Of a stretch of DNA of 64,000 bases, positions 35,964 to 44,423 are shown in pieces. The stretch spans positions 21,323-85,322 of the forward strand of contig CAZGUX010000202.1 of NCBI GenBank assembly GCA_964529305.1. Direction: 5' to 3'. Both the position numbers and the translations under genes were made by a program. How positions within the stretch are numbered: position 1 is the first letter of the stretch; every line of letters starts with the position of its first letter. Source of the stretch: CAZGUX01 sp964529305 (lineage in GTDB: Bacteria > Acidobacteriota > Terriglobia > Bryobacterales > Bryobacteraceae). The notes beneath the pieces were generated by a model, which saw only the letters and a list, made by a program, of their open reading frames with translations, made no database searches and was not told the origin of the DNA.

Positions 35964-38575
35964 CAGCCGTTCCTCTTGAGTTCCTGCTGCAACTCGTTCA
36001 GCAATTGCAGCGCCTCGATCGGCCGCAGTTCATCCACCTTCAAGCCGCGGATCCGTTCGGCGATCTGATAGCCCACCGGTTCGAAGAGCTGGATCTGCAT
36101 GGACGGAGGATGCGCTCCCGGCGACAGTTCGGCGGTTGCGGTGTGTTCAGTGCGCTCGTGCCATTCCAATACCTCCCGCGCCCGGGTGATCACGCTTTGA
36201 GGCAAGCCGGCCAGGCGCGCGACCTCGATGCCGTAACTCCGGTCGGCGGCGCCCGTCTCCACCTTGCGCAGGAGGATGATGTGATCGCCGGCTTCCTTCA
36301 CCGACACTCGCAGGTTGCGGACGCCGTCCAGTTGATCGGCCAGTTCGGTCAGCTCGTGGTAGTGCGTGGCGAATAGCGTCTTGGAACGCGTGCGGTCGTG
36401 AATGTGCTCGACCACGGCCCACGCCAGCGCCAGGCCGTCGTACGTCGCCGTGCCGCGGCCGATTTCGTCGAGAATGATCAGGCTCCGCGGCGTGGCGGTG
36501 TTCAGGATGACCGCAGTCTCGGTCATCTCAACCATGAAGGTCGACCGCCCTCGAGCCAGATTGTCGGATGCGCCGATGCGAGTGAAGATCCGGTCCACAA
36601 TGGGCAGCACGGCCGACTCGGCGGGCACGAACGAACCCGCTTGCGCGAGCAGGACGATCAGGGCCGTCTGCCGCAGGTAGGTCGACTTGCCCCCCATGTT
36701 GGGACCCGTGATCAGGGCGATGAGATGGGCGTCCGAGTCGAGATATAGGTCGTTGGGAATAAAGCGGCCGGCGCCCTCGTCCGAGATGCGCTCGATCACG
36801 GGGTGCCGTCCGGCGGCGATTCGCAGTTCGCCGCCGTCGTCCGCGAAGCGCGGGCGGCCGTAACGATTCTCTGCCGCCACTTGTGCCAGTGCCGCGGCAA
36901 CGTCCAGTTCCGCGATGGCCGAAGCCGTCTGCCGGATTCGCGGCCCGTGGCCGGCGGCCGTTTGGCGCAGCCGGGTGAACAATTCCCTCTCCAGCGTAAG
37001 AATCTTCTCTTCCGCGTCCAACACCTTCCGTTCGTATTCCTTCAATTCGGGCGTGGTGAAGCGCTCGGCGTTCACCAGCGTCTGCTTTCGTTCGTAGTCG
37101 GACGGCGCCAGGTGCTGGTTGGCCTTCGAGATCTCGAGGTAGTAGCCGAAGACGTTGTTGAACCGGACCTTCAACGACTGGATACCGGTCCGCTGCCGCT
37201 CGCGCGCTTCGATCTGGGCGATATACTGCTTGCCGTTCCGGCTGAGGTCGCGCAACTCGTCCAACTCGGCGTGGTGTCCCTGACGGATCACACCGCCGTC
37301 GGCGACGTTCGCCGGAGGCTCGTCGGCCATGGCGTCCAGAATGGCGCGGGAGGCTTCCGGAACCTCGTCCAGACGGCCGCACAGACTTCGCAGGCGTTCG
37401 GTCCGGCACGCTTCCACCTGCCGCCGGATGGCCGGCGCCTGCTCCAGCGATTTCGCCAGGGCCTGCAACTCGCGAGGCCCGGCCGTGCCGAGCGTCACCT
37501 TCGCCAGCAGCCGTTCAATGTCCAGGACCCCGGCCAGTTGACGTCGGAGTTCCGCCCGCGCGATGGTCTCGTGCTGCAGTTCGCCCACGGCATCCAGGCG
37601 CGATTCGATCTCGCCGCGATCGAGCGAGGGGCGCAACAGCCGCTGCCGCAACAAACGGCCGCCCATTCCGGTGGCCGTCTGGTCCACAACCGAAATCAAT
37701 GTCGGAGACTTGCCCGTGCCGGTGTCAAACGAAAACAGCGGCTCCAGGATTTCGAGGTTGCGAACGGTCACGGCGTCGAGCACCATCGACTCCGCCCGGT
37801 CGTAGAAGGCAGGGCGGTCCAGGTGGTCGAGCGCGCTCCGCTGCGTCTCCCGCAGGTAGTGGAGGACGCCTCCCGCCGCGCACACCGCGGTCTGCCGGCC
37901 GGCCAGGCCGCAGCCATCGAGCGAGTGCAGCCGGTAGTGCTCTTTCAGGATCCGCTCGGCATAGTCCAGACTGAACGCCCATTCGTCGGTTTCCGTCACG
38001 ACGTAGCGGCCCTCGGACCCTCCACCGGGCAACAACGGCATTTGCGACGGCAGCAGGACTTCCCGCGGAGCCAGGTGTTCCAGAACGGCCGCGGTTTCCC
38101 CGGACTCGATTTCGGTGACCTTGAACTCGCCGGTCGAGATATCCACGTGGGCGATGCCGGCTCTCGGCCCGGCCCGGAACACCGCCGCCAGATAGTTGTT
38201 CTCGCGCGAGCGAAGCAGGTTGGCGTCGGTCGCGGTGCCGGGCGTGACGATTCGCGTGATCTCGCGCTTCACCAGTTTGCGCGCCGGCCCGGCCTCTTCC
38301 ATCTGATCGCAGATGGCCACCCGATAGCCCTTCTGGATCAGCCGGGCGATGTAGCCCTCGGCGGAGTGGTAGGGTACGCCGCACATGGGAATCGGCGTGC
38401 CTTTTTCCTTGTTGCGGGAGGTGAGGGTGATTTCCAGTTCACGCGCGGCCACCACTGCGTCGTCGTAGAACAACTCGTAGAAATCGCCCAGCCGGAACAG
38501 GAGCAGCGCGTTCGGCGCCTGCTGCTTGACGGCCTGATACTGCCGCATGAGCGGCGTCGATGCGTCGGCGGACAT
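35963..38575 (-). CDS. mutS: DNA mismatch-repair protein MutS
   Basis: The 870-residue protein has the mismatch-reading Phe-X-Glu motif at 32-34 in GDFYELFYDD, the connector with PMCGVPYHS, Walker A GPNMGGKSTYLRQT, RGRSTFMVEM, Walker B IILDEIGRGTATYDG and ATHYHEL. It recognises mispairs as a clamp and recruits MutL; mutL is not in this window. ATG 38575 is preferred over a TTG one codon upstream. It lies 14 bases after the glutamate dehydrogenase stop and overlaps anmK. Confidence 0.97.
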   Translation of the reverse strand: MSADASTPLMRQYQAVKQQAPNALLLFRLGDFYELFYDDAVVAARELEITLTSRNKEKGTPIPMCGVPYHSAEGYIARLIQKGYRVAICDQMEEAGPARKLVKREITRIVTPGTATDANLLRSRENNYLAAVFRAGPRAGIAHVDISTGEFKVTEIESGETAAVLEHLAPREVLLPSQMPLLPGGGSEGRYVVTETDEWAFSLDYAERILKEHYRLHSLDGCGLAGRQTAVCAAGGVLHYLRETQRSALDHLDRPAFYDRAESMVLDAVTVRNLEILEPLFSFDTGTGKSPTLISVVDQTATGMGGRLLRQRLLRPSLDRGEIESRLDAVGELQHETIARAELRRQLAGVLDIERLLAKVTLGTAGPRELQALAKSLEQAPAIRRQVEACRTERLRSLCGRLDEVPEASRAILDAMADEPPANVADGGVIRQGHHAELDELRDLSRNGKQYIAQIEARERQRTGIQSLKVRFNNVFGYYLEISKANQHLAPSDYERKQTLVNAERFTTPELKEYERKVLDAEEKILTLERELFTRLRQTAAGHGPRIRQTASAIAELDVAAALAQVAAENRYGRPRFADDGGELRIAAGRHPVIERISDEGAGRFIPNDLYLDSDAHLIALITGPNMGGKSTYLRQTALIVLLAQAGSFVPAESAVLPIVDRIFTRIGASDNLARGRSTFMVEMTETAVILNTATPRSLIILDEIGRGTATYDGLALAWAVVEHIHDRTRSKTLFATHYHELTELADQLDGVRNLRVSVKEAGDHIILLRKVETGAADRSYGIEVARLAGLPQSVITRAREVLEWHERTEHTATAELSPGAHPPSMQIQLFEPVGYQIAERIRGLKVDELRPIEALQLLNELQQELKRNG

Positions 38576-38588
38576 CAAGCGGCGGCCT

Positions 38589-39869
38589 TCACGCGTAAAT
38601 CCCGCGCAACTTGATCGCGAAGGCCACGCGGTCGAGCGCGAGCATATTCGCCGCGGTGCGATTGTGCACCCGGTGTTTGTCGGCGTAGGACACCACCGAG
38701 TCGAAACTCGCGTTCATAATCTCGGCAAGGCGGTCGTTCACCATCTGTTCGTTCCAGAAAAAGCCCTGCCGGTCCTGGACCCACTCGAAGTAGGACACGG
38801 TGACGCCCCCAGCGTTCGCCAGAATGTCCGGCAGGACGAAGACGCCCTTCGCGGCGAGGATCTCGTCGGCGACAGGCGTTGTCGGACCGTTCGCCCCTTC
38901 GCACACGATCTTCGCGTTGATGCGGGACGCGTTCTCGGACGTAATTGCGTTCTCCATCGCCGCGGGCAGCAGCACGTCCGTCTCGAGGAACATCGCTTCG
39001 TCGCGGGCGATGTTTTCGCCCCCCGGGAAGTCGATGACCGACCCCGTTTCCTTGCGATGGACCATCAACGCTTCCACGTCGAGGCCGTTCGCATTGTAGA
39101 CGGCGCCGTCCCACTCGATGACGCTGATGATCCTGAAGCCGGCGCGGCGCATCAGCTTGGCCGCCATCCCTCCGACGTTGCCAAACCCCTGTACAACCAC
39201 ACGGGTGTCCCCGGGTTTCATGCCAAAGCGTTCGAGAGCCTTCAGGGTCACCAGCAGGCATCCGCGCCCGGTGGCTTCCGGGCGTCCCCGGGAGCCTCCC
39301 AGGTCGAGCGGCTTGCCGGTGACCACGGCGGTCACCGTGTGCCGGGCGTGCATGGAGTAGGTATCCATGAACCACGCCATCACCTGCTCGTTCGTGTTCA
39401 TGTCCGGCGCTGGAATATCGCGTTCCGGCCCGATGATGTCCATCAACTCCGCCGCATAACGCCGTGTAATTCGTTCGAGTTCGCTATCCGAGAGCACGTA
39501 CGGATCGCAAATGACGCCTCCTTTTCCGCCGCCGAACGGAATATTCACCACGGCGCACTTCCACGTCATCCACGACGCCAGCGCGCGGACTTCATCCAGC
39601 GTCACGTGCGGTCCGTAGCGGATGCCTCCCTTGGCCGGCCCCCGCGCGATGGAGTGCTGCACGCGATAGCCGGTAAACACCTCCAGCCGTCCGTCATCCA
39701 ATTGCACCGGAATGTAGACCGTCAGTTCCCGGGCCGGGCTGCGCAGAATCTTGCGCATGCCGTCGTCGAGGTTCAGCTTGGCGGCCGCCTCGTCGAACCG
39801 CGTCTCCGCGGCCAGCCAGGGATTCGTCTCCTGCTCGAAACTAAGGGACTGCGTGGTCTGCGTGCTCAT
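38589..39869 (-). CDS. gdhA: Glutamate (Glu/Leu/Phe/Val) dehydrogenase
   Basis: The 426-residue protein has the substrate-domain motifs RGPAKGGIRYG with K80, MTWKCAVVNIPFGGGKGGV with K104 and K116, and the NAD-type Rossmann loop VVQGFGNVGG near 215. The length fits the small hexameric glutamate dehydrogenases. It would interconvert glutamate and 2-oxoglutarate with ammonia. A start at 39869 is supported by the family N-terminus. It is placed between the S41 protease gene (54-base gap) and mutS, all on the minus strand. Confidence 0.93.
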   Translation of the reverse strand: MSTQTTQSLSFEQETNPWLAAETRFDEAAAKLNLDDGMRKILRSPARELTVYIPVQLDDGRLEVFTGYRVQHSIARGPAKGGIRYGPHVTLDEVRALASWMTWKCAVVNIPFGGGKGGVICDPYVLSDSELERITRRYAAELMDIIGPERDIPAPDMNTNEQVMAWFMDTYSMHARHTVTAVVTGKPLDLGGSRGRPEATGRGCLLVTLKALERFGMKPGDTRVVVQGFGNVGGMAAKLMRRAGFRIISVIEWDGAVYNANGLDVEALMVHRKETGSVIDFPGGENIARDEAMFLETDVLLPAAMENAITSENASRINAKIVCEGANGPTTPVADEILAAKGVFVLPDILANAGGVTVSYFEWVQDRQGFFWNEQMVNDRLAEIMNASFDSVVSYADKHRVHNRTAANMLALDRVAFAIKLRGIYA

Positions 39870-39923
39870 CCGTGGGACTCTCCCAAGCCGCCATTATCCC
39901 ACCCGGGCGCGCCGCCTTCGACC

Positions 39924-41381
39924 CTATTTCGCGATCAACTCCAGCGCTTTGCGGACTACCGGGTCGCGGGGAATCTCGACCTGATCGCCCTTTTCGACGC
40001 CGAAAGCCTGGTTGAAGATCTCCGTCTTCAATCGGCCCTGCAGGAAGTCGCGCTCGCTCGACCATTCCGCTACCCCGGGACGGATGTTCCGCTGCGAGAG
40101 GAACAACTGGAACTCATCCAACACCGCCGCCGATACCTCGAACTTCTCCGTGATCTTGTTCCGGCTCAGGTATTCGGTGGCGAACGACGGAAACATGCCG
40201 GTGGCGTCCAGAACGACACGCAGGCGCGTTTGCGATTCCGGGTAGACCACGTGATCGGGTTGAATCCCTCCTCCACCTCTCACTGTCCGTCCGGAATCGG
40301 TCTTGAACTCACGGTCGTTCTTGGCGGAGGTCTCCGACAAGGCGAACTCCTTCCCCAACGGCCGCTGGATCGAACGGCCGCTGGGCGTGTAATACAACGC
40401 CGTCGTCAGCGCCAAGCCGTGGTTGAAGGACAGGGGGTACACGCTTTCCACCAATCCCTTTCCAAAGCTCGGCTCGCCGACCACGACGCCCCGGTCGTGG
40501 TCCTGCACGGCCCCGGCCACGATCTCCGAAGCGCTGGCGCTCTTGCCGTTCACCAGCACCGCCATCGGGAACGTGTACGGCTTGTTGCTCTCCGGCGCCT
40601 TCTTCTCCTGCTCGGGGACGCGCCGTCCACCCACGCTCAGCAGGCGCTGTCCCGGCTTCAGAAACAGCGACGCGGTTTCGAGCGCCGCCGGCAGCACGCC
40701 GCCGGGGTTGTTGCGCAAGTCCAGGACGAGACCTTTCAGCGAGGCGCCGCCGAGTTTCTCGATCCCCTCGCGCACCTGCAAGCCGGTCTTTTCGTCGAAA
40801 CTCGTGACCCGTAGGTACCCGATCCCGGGCCTCAGCAGGAACGCCCGGTCCACGCTGGGCGACTGCATTTCTTCCGGCACCAGCACGAACTCCATCAGCC
40901 GCACGTTCCCGGGCCGGCGGACGTTCAGGCGAGCCGGTTGCTGGCGCGACTGCGTCAGCAGGGCGATCAGTTGCTCCATCTCCAAGCGGTCGAGATGATA
41001 TCCGTTGATGGCCAGAATCTCGTCGCCCGGCGCGATGCCGGCCTTGGCCGAGGGCGTTCCCGGCAGCGCCTGCAATACGATTACCCGCCCGGGCAGAACG
41101 CTGACGACGCTGCCGAATCCCTTCGACGTCGACGTCTGCATCTGCTTCAACTGATCGAACTGCTGGGACTCGAGGAATACCGAGTGGGGGTCCAACCGCC
41201 GCAGCAGGCCGGGGATGGCGCCCTCATAGAAGGCCTTGTCGTAGTCGATTGGCTCGGCCGCCTCTCGCTCCACCAGGGCGAACACGTCCACGAATTCCTT
41301 GACGTGTTTGTCCAGGTCGAGATCCGCCTGCTCGGCGGCATACATGCCCGGCAGCAGCGATAACAGGAGCAGCCAGATCAT
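39924..41381 (-). CDS. S41-family C-terminal processing protease with PDZ domain
   Basis: ATG 41381 gives a signal peptide MIWLLLLSLLPGMYAAE; the open frame runs upstream into ddl. A PDZ domain follows (GSVVSVLPGRVIVLQALPGT, then AGIAPGDEILAING at 114-127). The protease core has LVLDLRNNPGGVLPAALE at 218-235, the catalytic Ser in KSASASEIVAG (280-290) and the general-base Lys308 in GEPSFGKGLVES. It is exported and would trim the C-terminus of envelope proteins. It starts inside the ddl stop (ATGA), so the two are coupled. The C-terminal 80 residues are an added segment of unknown role. Confidence 0.93.
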   Translation of the reverse strand: MIWLLLLSLLPGMYAAEQADLDLDKHVKEFVDVFALVEREAAEPIDYDKAFYEGAIPGLLRRLDPHSVFLESQQFDQLKQMQTSTSKGFGSVVSVLPGRVIVLQALPGTPSAKAGIAPGDEILAINGYHLDRLEMEQLIALLTQSRQQPARLNVRRPGNVRLMEFVLVPEEMQSPSVDRAFLLRPGIGYLRVTSFDEKTGLQVREGIEKLGGASLKGLVLDLRNNPGGVLPAALETASLFLKPGQRLLSVGGRRVPEQEKKAPESNKPYTFPMAVLVNGKSASASEIVAGAVQDHDRGVVVGEPSFGKGLVESVYPLSFNHGLALTTALYYTPSGRSIQRPLGKEFALSETSAKNDREFKTDSGRTVRGGGGIQPDHVVYPESQTRLRVVLDATGMFPSFATEYLSRNKITEKFEVSAAVLDEFQLFLSQRNIRPGVAEWSSERDFLQGRLKTEIFNQAFGVEKGDQVEIPRDPVVRKALELIAK

Positions 41382-42373
41382 TTCGTGAACCGTGTGGCTT
41401 TCTTCTCGCCGTGGCGCTCGATGGCGAGATCGATCAGCCGCTCCACCAGTTGCGGGAACCCAAGTCCGCTCGCCTCCCACATTTTGGGGAACATGCTGAT
41501 GGACGTGAATCCCGGAATCGTGTTCACCTCGTTCACAAATAGCCGGCCGGTGGAGCGCTCCAGCAGAAAGTCGACCCGGGCCATTCCCTCGCAGCCCACC
41601 GCACTGTACGATTCCACGGCCAGTCTCTGCAACTCCTTCGTTTCCTCCGGGGACAGACTGGCCGGCACGACGGTCTTCGCGGCATCCAGCAGGTACTTGT
41701 CGTCGTAGTCATAAAACTCGCGCGAGGGAAGGATCTCGCAGGGCACGGAGGCGAACGGCTGTCCGTTGCCCATCACCGAGCACTCGAATTCGCGCCCCTC
41801 GATGCCGCGCTCGACAATGATCTTCCGGTCGTATTGCGCCGCTTCCTCCAGGGCGGTTTTCAATTGCCCCGCGTTCCTAACCTTGGAGATGCCCACCGAC
41901 GACCCGAGATTGGCCGGCTTCACGAACAGCGGATAGTCCAAGGTAACTTGTCCGGCGTCCAGGTTGTCGCGGCTCAACACGACGTAGTCGACGACGGGAA
42001 CGCCCCTCTCCCGGCACACGCGCTTCATCATGTCCTTGTCCATCGAGACCGAAGAAGCCATCACGCCCGGGCCCACGTAGGGCAAGTCGGCGAGTTCCAG
42101 CAACCCCTGCACCGTTCCATCCTCGCCGAATGTGCCGTGCAGCATCGGAAACACGACGTCGATTCCCGGGTTGGCGCCGGGCTCCGGCGAGATCGGTTGC
42201 GGATCCCATTTGCCTTCCTTCGAAATGAAGATGGGGATCACGTCAAACCGGTCGCGATCCAGGGCTTCCATTACCGATTTGGACGAGCGAATGGAGATTT
42301 CGTGCTCCCCGCTCCGGCCGCCGAACAACACCGCCACCCGTGTCTTCAAATCAACTTCTCCTTTGCTCGTCAT
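41378..42373 (-). CDS. ddl: D-alanine-D-alanine ligase
   Basis: The protein has the ATP-grasp layout of Ddl: VAVLFGGRSGEHEISIRSS at 13-31, FPMLHGTFGEDGTVQGLLE, PLFVKPANLGSSVGISKV, MARVDFLLE and the C-terminal VNEVNTIPGFTSISMFPKM. It joins two D-alanines for peptidoglycan precursor synthesis. ATG 42373 is preferred, as GGGGAT precedes it by 4 bases. An in-frame ATG at 42415 would overlap the TA region. The S41 protease gene overlaps the stop. The vapC gene ends only 34 bases upstream, so read-through from the TA operon into ddl is possible. Confidence 0.95.
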   Translation of the reverse strand: MTSKGEVDLKTRVAVLFGGRSGEHEISIRSSKSVMEALDRDRFDVIPIFISKEGKWDPQPISPEPGANPGIDVVFPMLHGTFGEDGTVQGLLELADLPYVGPGVMASSVSMDKDMMKRVCRERGVPVVDYVVLSRDNLDAGQVTLDYPLFVKPANLGSSVGISKVRNAGQLKTALEEAAQYDRKIIVERGIEGREFECSVMGNGQPFASVPCEILPSREFYDYDDKYLLDAAKTVVPASLSPEETKELQRLAVESYSAVGCEGMARVDFLLERSTGRLFVNEVNTIPGFTSISMFPKMWEASGLGFPQLVERLIDLAIERHGEKKATRFTK

Positions 42374-42407
42374 TTTTATCCCCGTCGCCTGTGTTGCCGG
42401 GACGAAC

Positions 42408-42815
42408 TCACCCATCGACTAACTGAGCGCCGCCCGAGGCCATGTGGCGGTCTACTGACCAGCATAGAGCGATCTGGCGCGTGTTCATGATCGTGAGTCC
42501 GTGGGAATCGGCCAGGGTGAGTTTCCGATCGGCGTACTGTTTCACGGTCGCACCTGTTTGGGCCAGCGCGTCTGCGTCGAAAGGCGTGATTTCCAGATGG
42601 GGCAGAGCCTCGACAAAAGCCAGGAACTGGATGGCCCGCCGCTGGTCGTAGCGCCGCAAGAACCATCCGTGACCTTCCGCGATGACCAGGGCGGAGGTCA
42701 CCAACGGCGGAGGCGCGGCGAACAGCCGGCGGAAGAGCGCATGGTGACTATCCGACCGATCCAGAAACGCGATCAACGCCGGCGTGTCCAGGTAGCACTC
42801 AGTCTTTCTGGCCAT
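42408..42815 (-). CDS. vapC: VapC-like PIN-domain toxin
   Basis: The 135-residue PIN domain keeps the acidic set that binds Mg: D10 in YLDTPALIAFLD, E47 in VIAEG, D103 in LTLADS and D122 in SVDRH. VapC toxins are ribonucleases, often specific for tRNA or rRNA loops. It starts 17 bases inside the antitoxin gene. ATG 42815 is chosen; the frame is open upstream but lies inside vapB. The gene lies directly before ddl on the same strand. Confidence 0.9.
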   Translation of the reverse strand: MARKTECYLDTPALIAFLDRSDSHHALFRRLFAAPPPLVTSALVIAEGHGWFLRRYDQRRAIQFLAFVEALPHLEITPFDADALAQTGATVKQYADRKLTLADSHGLTIMNTRQIALCWSVDRHMASGGAQLVDG

Positions 42816-43023
42816 ACACGATTTCGTCAATCGACTGGCAGGAGCGCGAATCCCCGCTTTCGACGAACCCGGCGTACTGCATCCACGGACCTTGCCCCTC
42901 GGGCGGGAGAGACTCGCGCACGGCCCGCCGGACGAATTCGGCGACCGAGACTCCGAGCACCTGGGCTTGCCGCTTGGCCAGACGGTACTCGCGTTCATCC
43001 AGGCTGACTTGCGTGCGGATCAT
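42799..43023 (-). CDS. vapB: VapB-like ribbon-helix-helix antitoxin
   Basis: The 74-residue protein begins MIRTQVSLDEREYRLAKRQA, a ribbon-helix-helix DNA-binding N-terminus (about 1-38). The acidic C-terminus SIDEIVYGQKD should wrap the PIN toxin. The ATG at 43023 directly abuts an inverted repeat that probably is its own operator. Toxin and antitoxin overlap by 17 bases. Confidence 0.85.
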   Translation of the reverse strand: MIRTQVSLDEREYRLAKRQAQVLGVSVAEFVRRAVRESLPPEGQGPWMQYAGFVESGDSRSCQSIDEIVYGQKD

Positions 43024-43051
43024 GTTATCACGACCTTCAGGTGATGATAAC
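43024..43051. promoter_or_regulatory. Inverted repeat before vapB, probable operator
   Basis: GTTATCA at 43024-43030 and TGATAAC at 43045-43051 are exact reverse complements with a 14-base spacer. The repeat touches the vapB start codon. Confidence 0.55.
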
Positions 43052-43162
43052 ACACCGGAATGATTGTCTCGGCGATTCTGCGCGCTATAGCGACTTGTAC
43101 GGGAAGATTTTGAATCGACGAGAAACAACGCGGCGTTATAGCGGGCAAGCTGGCTCTTTTTT

Positions 43163-43474
43163 CTATTCTTCCGCAATGCCTGAGAGGACGACAGGCGCAC
43201 GATCCGGGAATTCGGCTACCAGAGACAGGCTTCCACCCATGGCCTCGACCGTCTTGCGTAAAGTCGAAATCATCAGGTCGGCGCGCTTTTCGAGCTTGGA
43301 CACGCCGTCTTGTCCGATGCCTAGCGCCTTGGCCATCCGCGCCTGCGTCATCTTACGAGCCCGGCGGAGCTCCTGAAGGGTCATTTCCTCCGCAATGAGC
43401 TGCGCGGCACGGGCCGCCACCTTCTTGCGGCGCGCGGGGCTCAGTTCTTTCCTGATCCGTTCCAGGTTGGTCAT
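43163..43474 (-). CDS. HTH (XRE) antitoxin, partner of a broken toxin
   Basis: The 103-residue protein has a helix-turn-helix at about 41-77 (MTQARMAKALGIGQDGVSKLEKR), typical of the HigA-like antitoxins paired with Gp49/RelE toxins. The frame is intact. It starts 5 bases after the stop of the toxin frame, which carries an internal TGA. With the toxin likely lost, it may now act only as a regulator, or as an orphan antitoxin that protects against related toxins. Confidence 0.87.
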   Translation of the reverse strand: MTNLERIRKELSPARRKKVAARAAQLIAEEMTLQELRRARKMTQARMAKALGIGQDGVSKLEKRADLMISTLRKTVEAMGGSLSLVAEFPDRAPVVLSGIAEE

Positions 43475-43479
43475 GGTTC

Positions 43480-43854
43480 CTACTTCCCTTTCTTCGACTG
43501 CCGCCTCTTGATCTTCGCCAGATGACCATCGAAACGGGCATCGGCTTTGGCGATCAATTGGCGGTAGAACCGTTTTGGGCTGCCGCCTGACTTGTCGGAG
43601 GCCAACAGCAGAATGGCCTTACGGTTTGGGTCGAACGCGAAGGCCACACGCCAGGTTCAGTCGGCCGCGTCGAAGCGCAATTCCTTCATGTTGGCGTGAC
43701 GTGAATCGTTGAGTGTATCCACCCGGGGCCGGCCGAGTTGCGGACCGAAGTGTTCCAGCAGGACGATACACGCCAGGAGTTCGTCTTGTACGTCCTTGTG
43801 CAGGCCACGGTACTCCACGACGAAATCGTCGTGGAAATCCACTTCCCACCTCAC
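43480..43854 (-). pseudogene. Gp49/RelE-like toxin with in-frame stop
   Basis: Reading from GTG 43854, the frame gives VRWEVDFHDDFVVEYRGL and so on to MKELRFDAAD, and then meets TGA at 43657-43659. The same frame continues without a shift as TWRVAFAFDPNRKAILLLAS, then DKSGGSPKRFYRQLIAKADA, to a TAG at 43480, right before the antitoxin gene. Both halves match the known toxin family, in which I recall a Gly at the stop position, so GGA to TGA would explain it. The truncated 65-residue product lacks the conserved C-terminal half and is probably inactive. Confidence 0.82.
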
Positions 43855-43855
43855 A

Positions 43856-43896
43856 TATGCAGTATGCACTAGGATAACTATGCATTCAAGTGCATA
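43856..43896. promoter_or_regulatory. TATGCA repeats upstream of broken toxin
   Basis: TATGCA occurs at 43856, 43863 and 43879, and its reverse complement TGCATA at 43891. The last pair forms a 6-base inverted repeat with a 6-base spacer. The cluster sits just before the toxin start and is a candidate binding site for the XRE antitoxin at 43163. Confidence 0.5.
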
Positions 43897-43929
43897 TCGA
43901 ACGGAGCACTGAAAATCACCGCCTCTTGA

Positions 43930-44046
43930 TCCCGATTCGTCGCTGAACGGCGGCTCCGACGCTCGCGTCGGCCTGGTGCAGGCGCCCGACTTGCAAGGGA
44001 TCTCTCCCAGATCGACCACTACGTTTACGGAACGCCAAAACGGTGA
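43930..44046 (+). pseudogene. Antitoxin gene remnant (C-terminal end)
   Basis: The frame ending at TGA 44044-44046 reads ARDLSQIDHYVYGTPKR over its last 17 codons. That looks like the C-terminal tail of a VapB/RHH-type antitoxin. Upstream of it the frame soon meets a TGA at 43927 and no DNA-binding domain is present. The terminal TGA overlaps the GTG of the PIN fragment as GTGA, the normal junction of such operons. Confidence 0.6.
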
Positions 44047-44165
44047 GGCGGATCTTCGCCGACACGCTCTACTGGCTGGCCATCTTTCTACCCGGCGATG
44101 CATGGGCTGACACCGTAAACAGCGGGTTGCCTCTTCTCCCGACATCACTCACCGATTCAGTATAG
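44043..44165 (+). pseudogene. PIN-toxin gene remnant (N-terminal end)
   Basis: From GTG 44043 the frame reads VRRIFADTLYWLAIFLPGDA, the typical first strand and helix of a PIN domain with its first catalytic Asp. About 25 codons are recognisable. The sequence then drifts into unrelated residues and stops at TAG 44163. The rest of the toxin gene is missing, and the next VapBC operon begins where it stops. Confidence 0.65.
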
Positions 44166-44184
44166 TATACTCACTATGTGAGTA
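44161..44184 (+). promoter_or_regulatory. -10 element and palindrome overlapping the vapB start codon
   Basis: TATAGT at 44161-44166 fits a -10 element. TACTCAC-TAT-GTGAGTA at 44168-44184 is a perfect palindrome whose right arm begins with the GTG start codon itself. The transcript would start at or just before the GTG, so it may be leaderless. Confidence 0.6.
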
Positions 44185-44423
44185 AACGGCTTCAAGTGCT
44201 GGTTCCTGATGGCGAGATGCTGGAAATACAGCGTCTCGCCCGGAGCGAGCGGATTACCGTCGGAGAATGGGTGCGTCGAACCCTGCGGGAAGCGCGCATG
44301 TGCAAGCCGGCGACCGATTCGGAAACCAAGTTGAAGGCCGTCCGGCGCGCGGCCGGGTTTGCCTTCCCCACGGCCGATATCGAGACAATGCTCGACGAGA
44401 TTGAACGAGGCTACAGGAGTTGA
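44178..44423 (+). CDS. vapB: VapB-like ribbon-helix-helix antitoxin
   Basis: The 81-residue protein starts with a ribbon-helix-helix (RLQVLVPDGEMLEIQRLARS then ITVGEWVRRTLREA) and has an acidic C-terminus (ADIETMLDEIERGY). Its GTG start lies inside a palindrome, which suggests tight autorepression. The toxin gene starts in its stop codon (TTGA overlap). Confidence 0.87.
   Translation: MSKRLQVLVPDGEMLEIQRLARSERITVGEWVRRTLREARMCKPATDSETKLKAVRRAAGFAFPTADIETMLDEIERGYRS

Noticed and set aside
36803..40814. Plus-strand frames of 603 and 755 codons opposite mutS, gdhA and the S41 protease
   Set aside because: Shadow frames of well-recognised genes.
42374..42415. Longer Ddl starting at ATG 42415
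   Set aside because: It would overlap the end of vapC, and ATG 42373 has a better ribosome-binding site.
43657..43659. TGA in the toxin read as selenocysteine
   Set aside because: No Sec insertion element or selenium genes are seen, and relatives as I recall them have Gly at this site rather than Cys.
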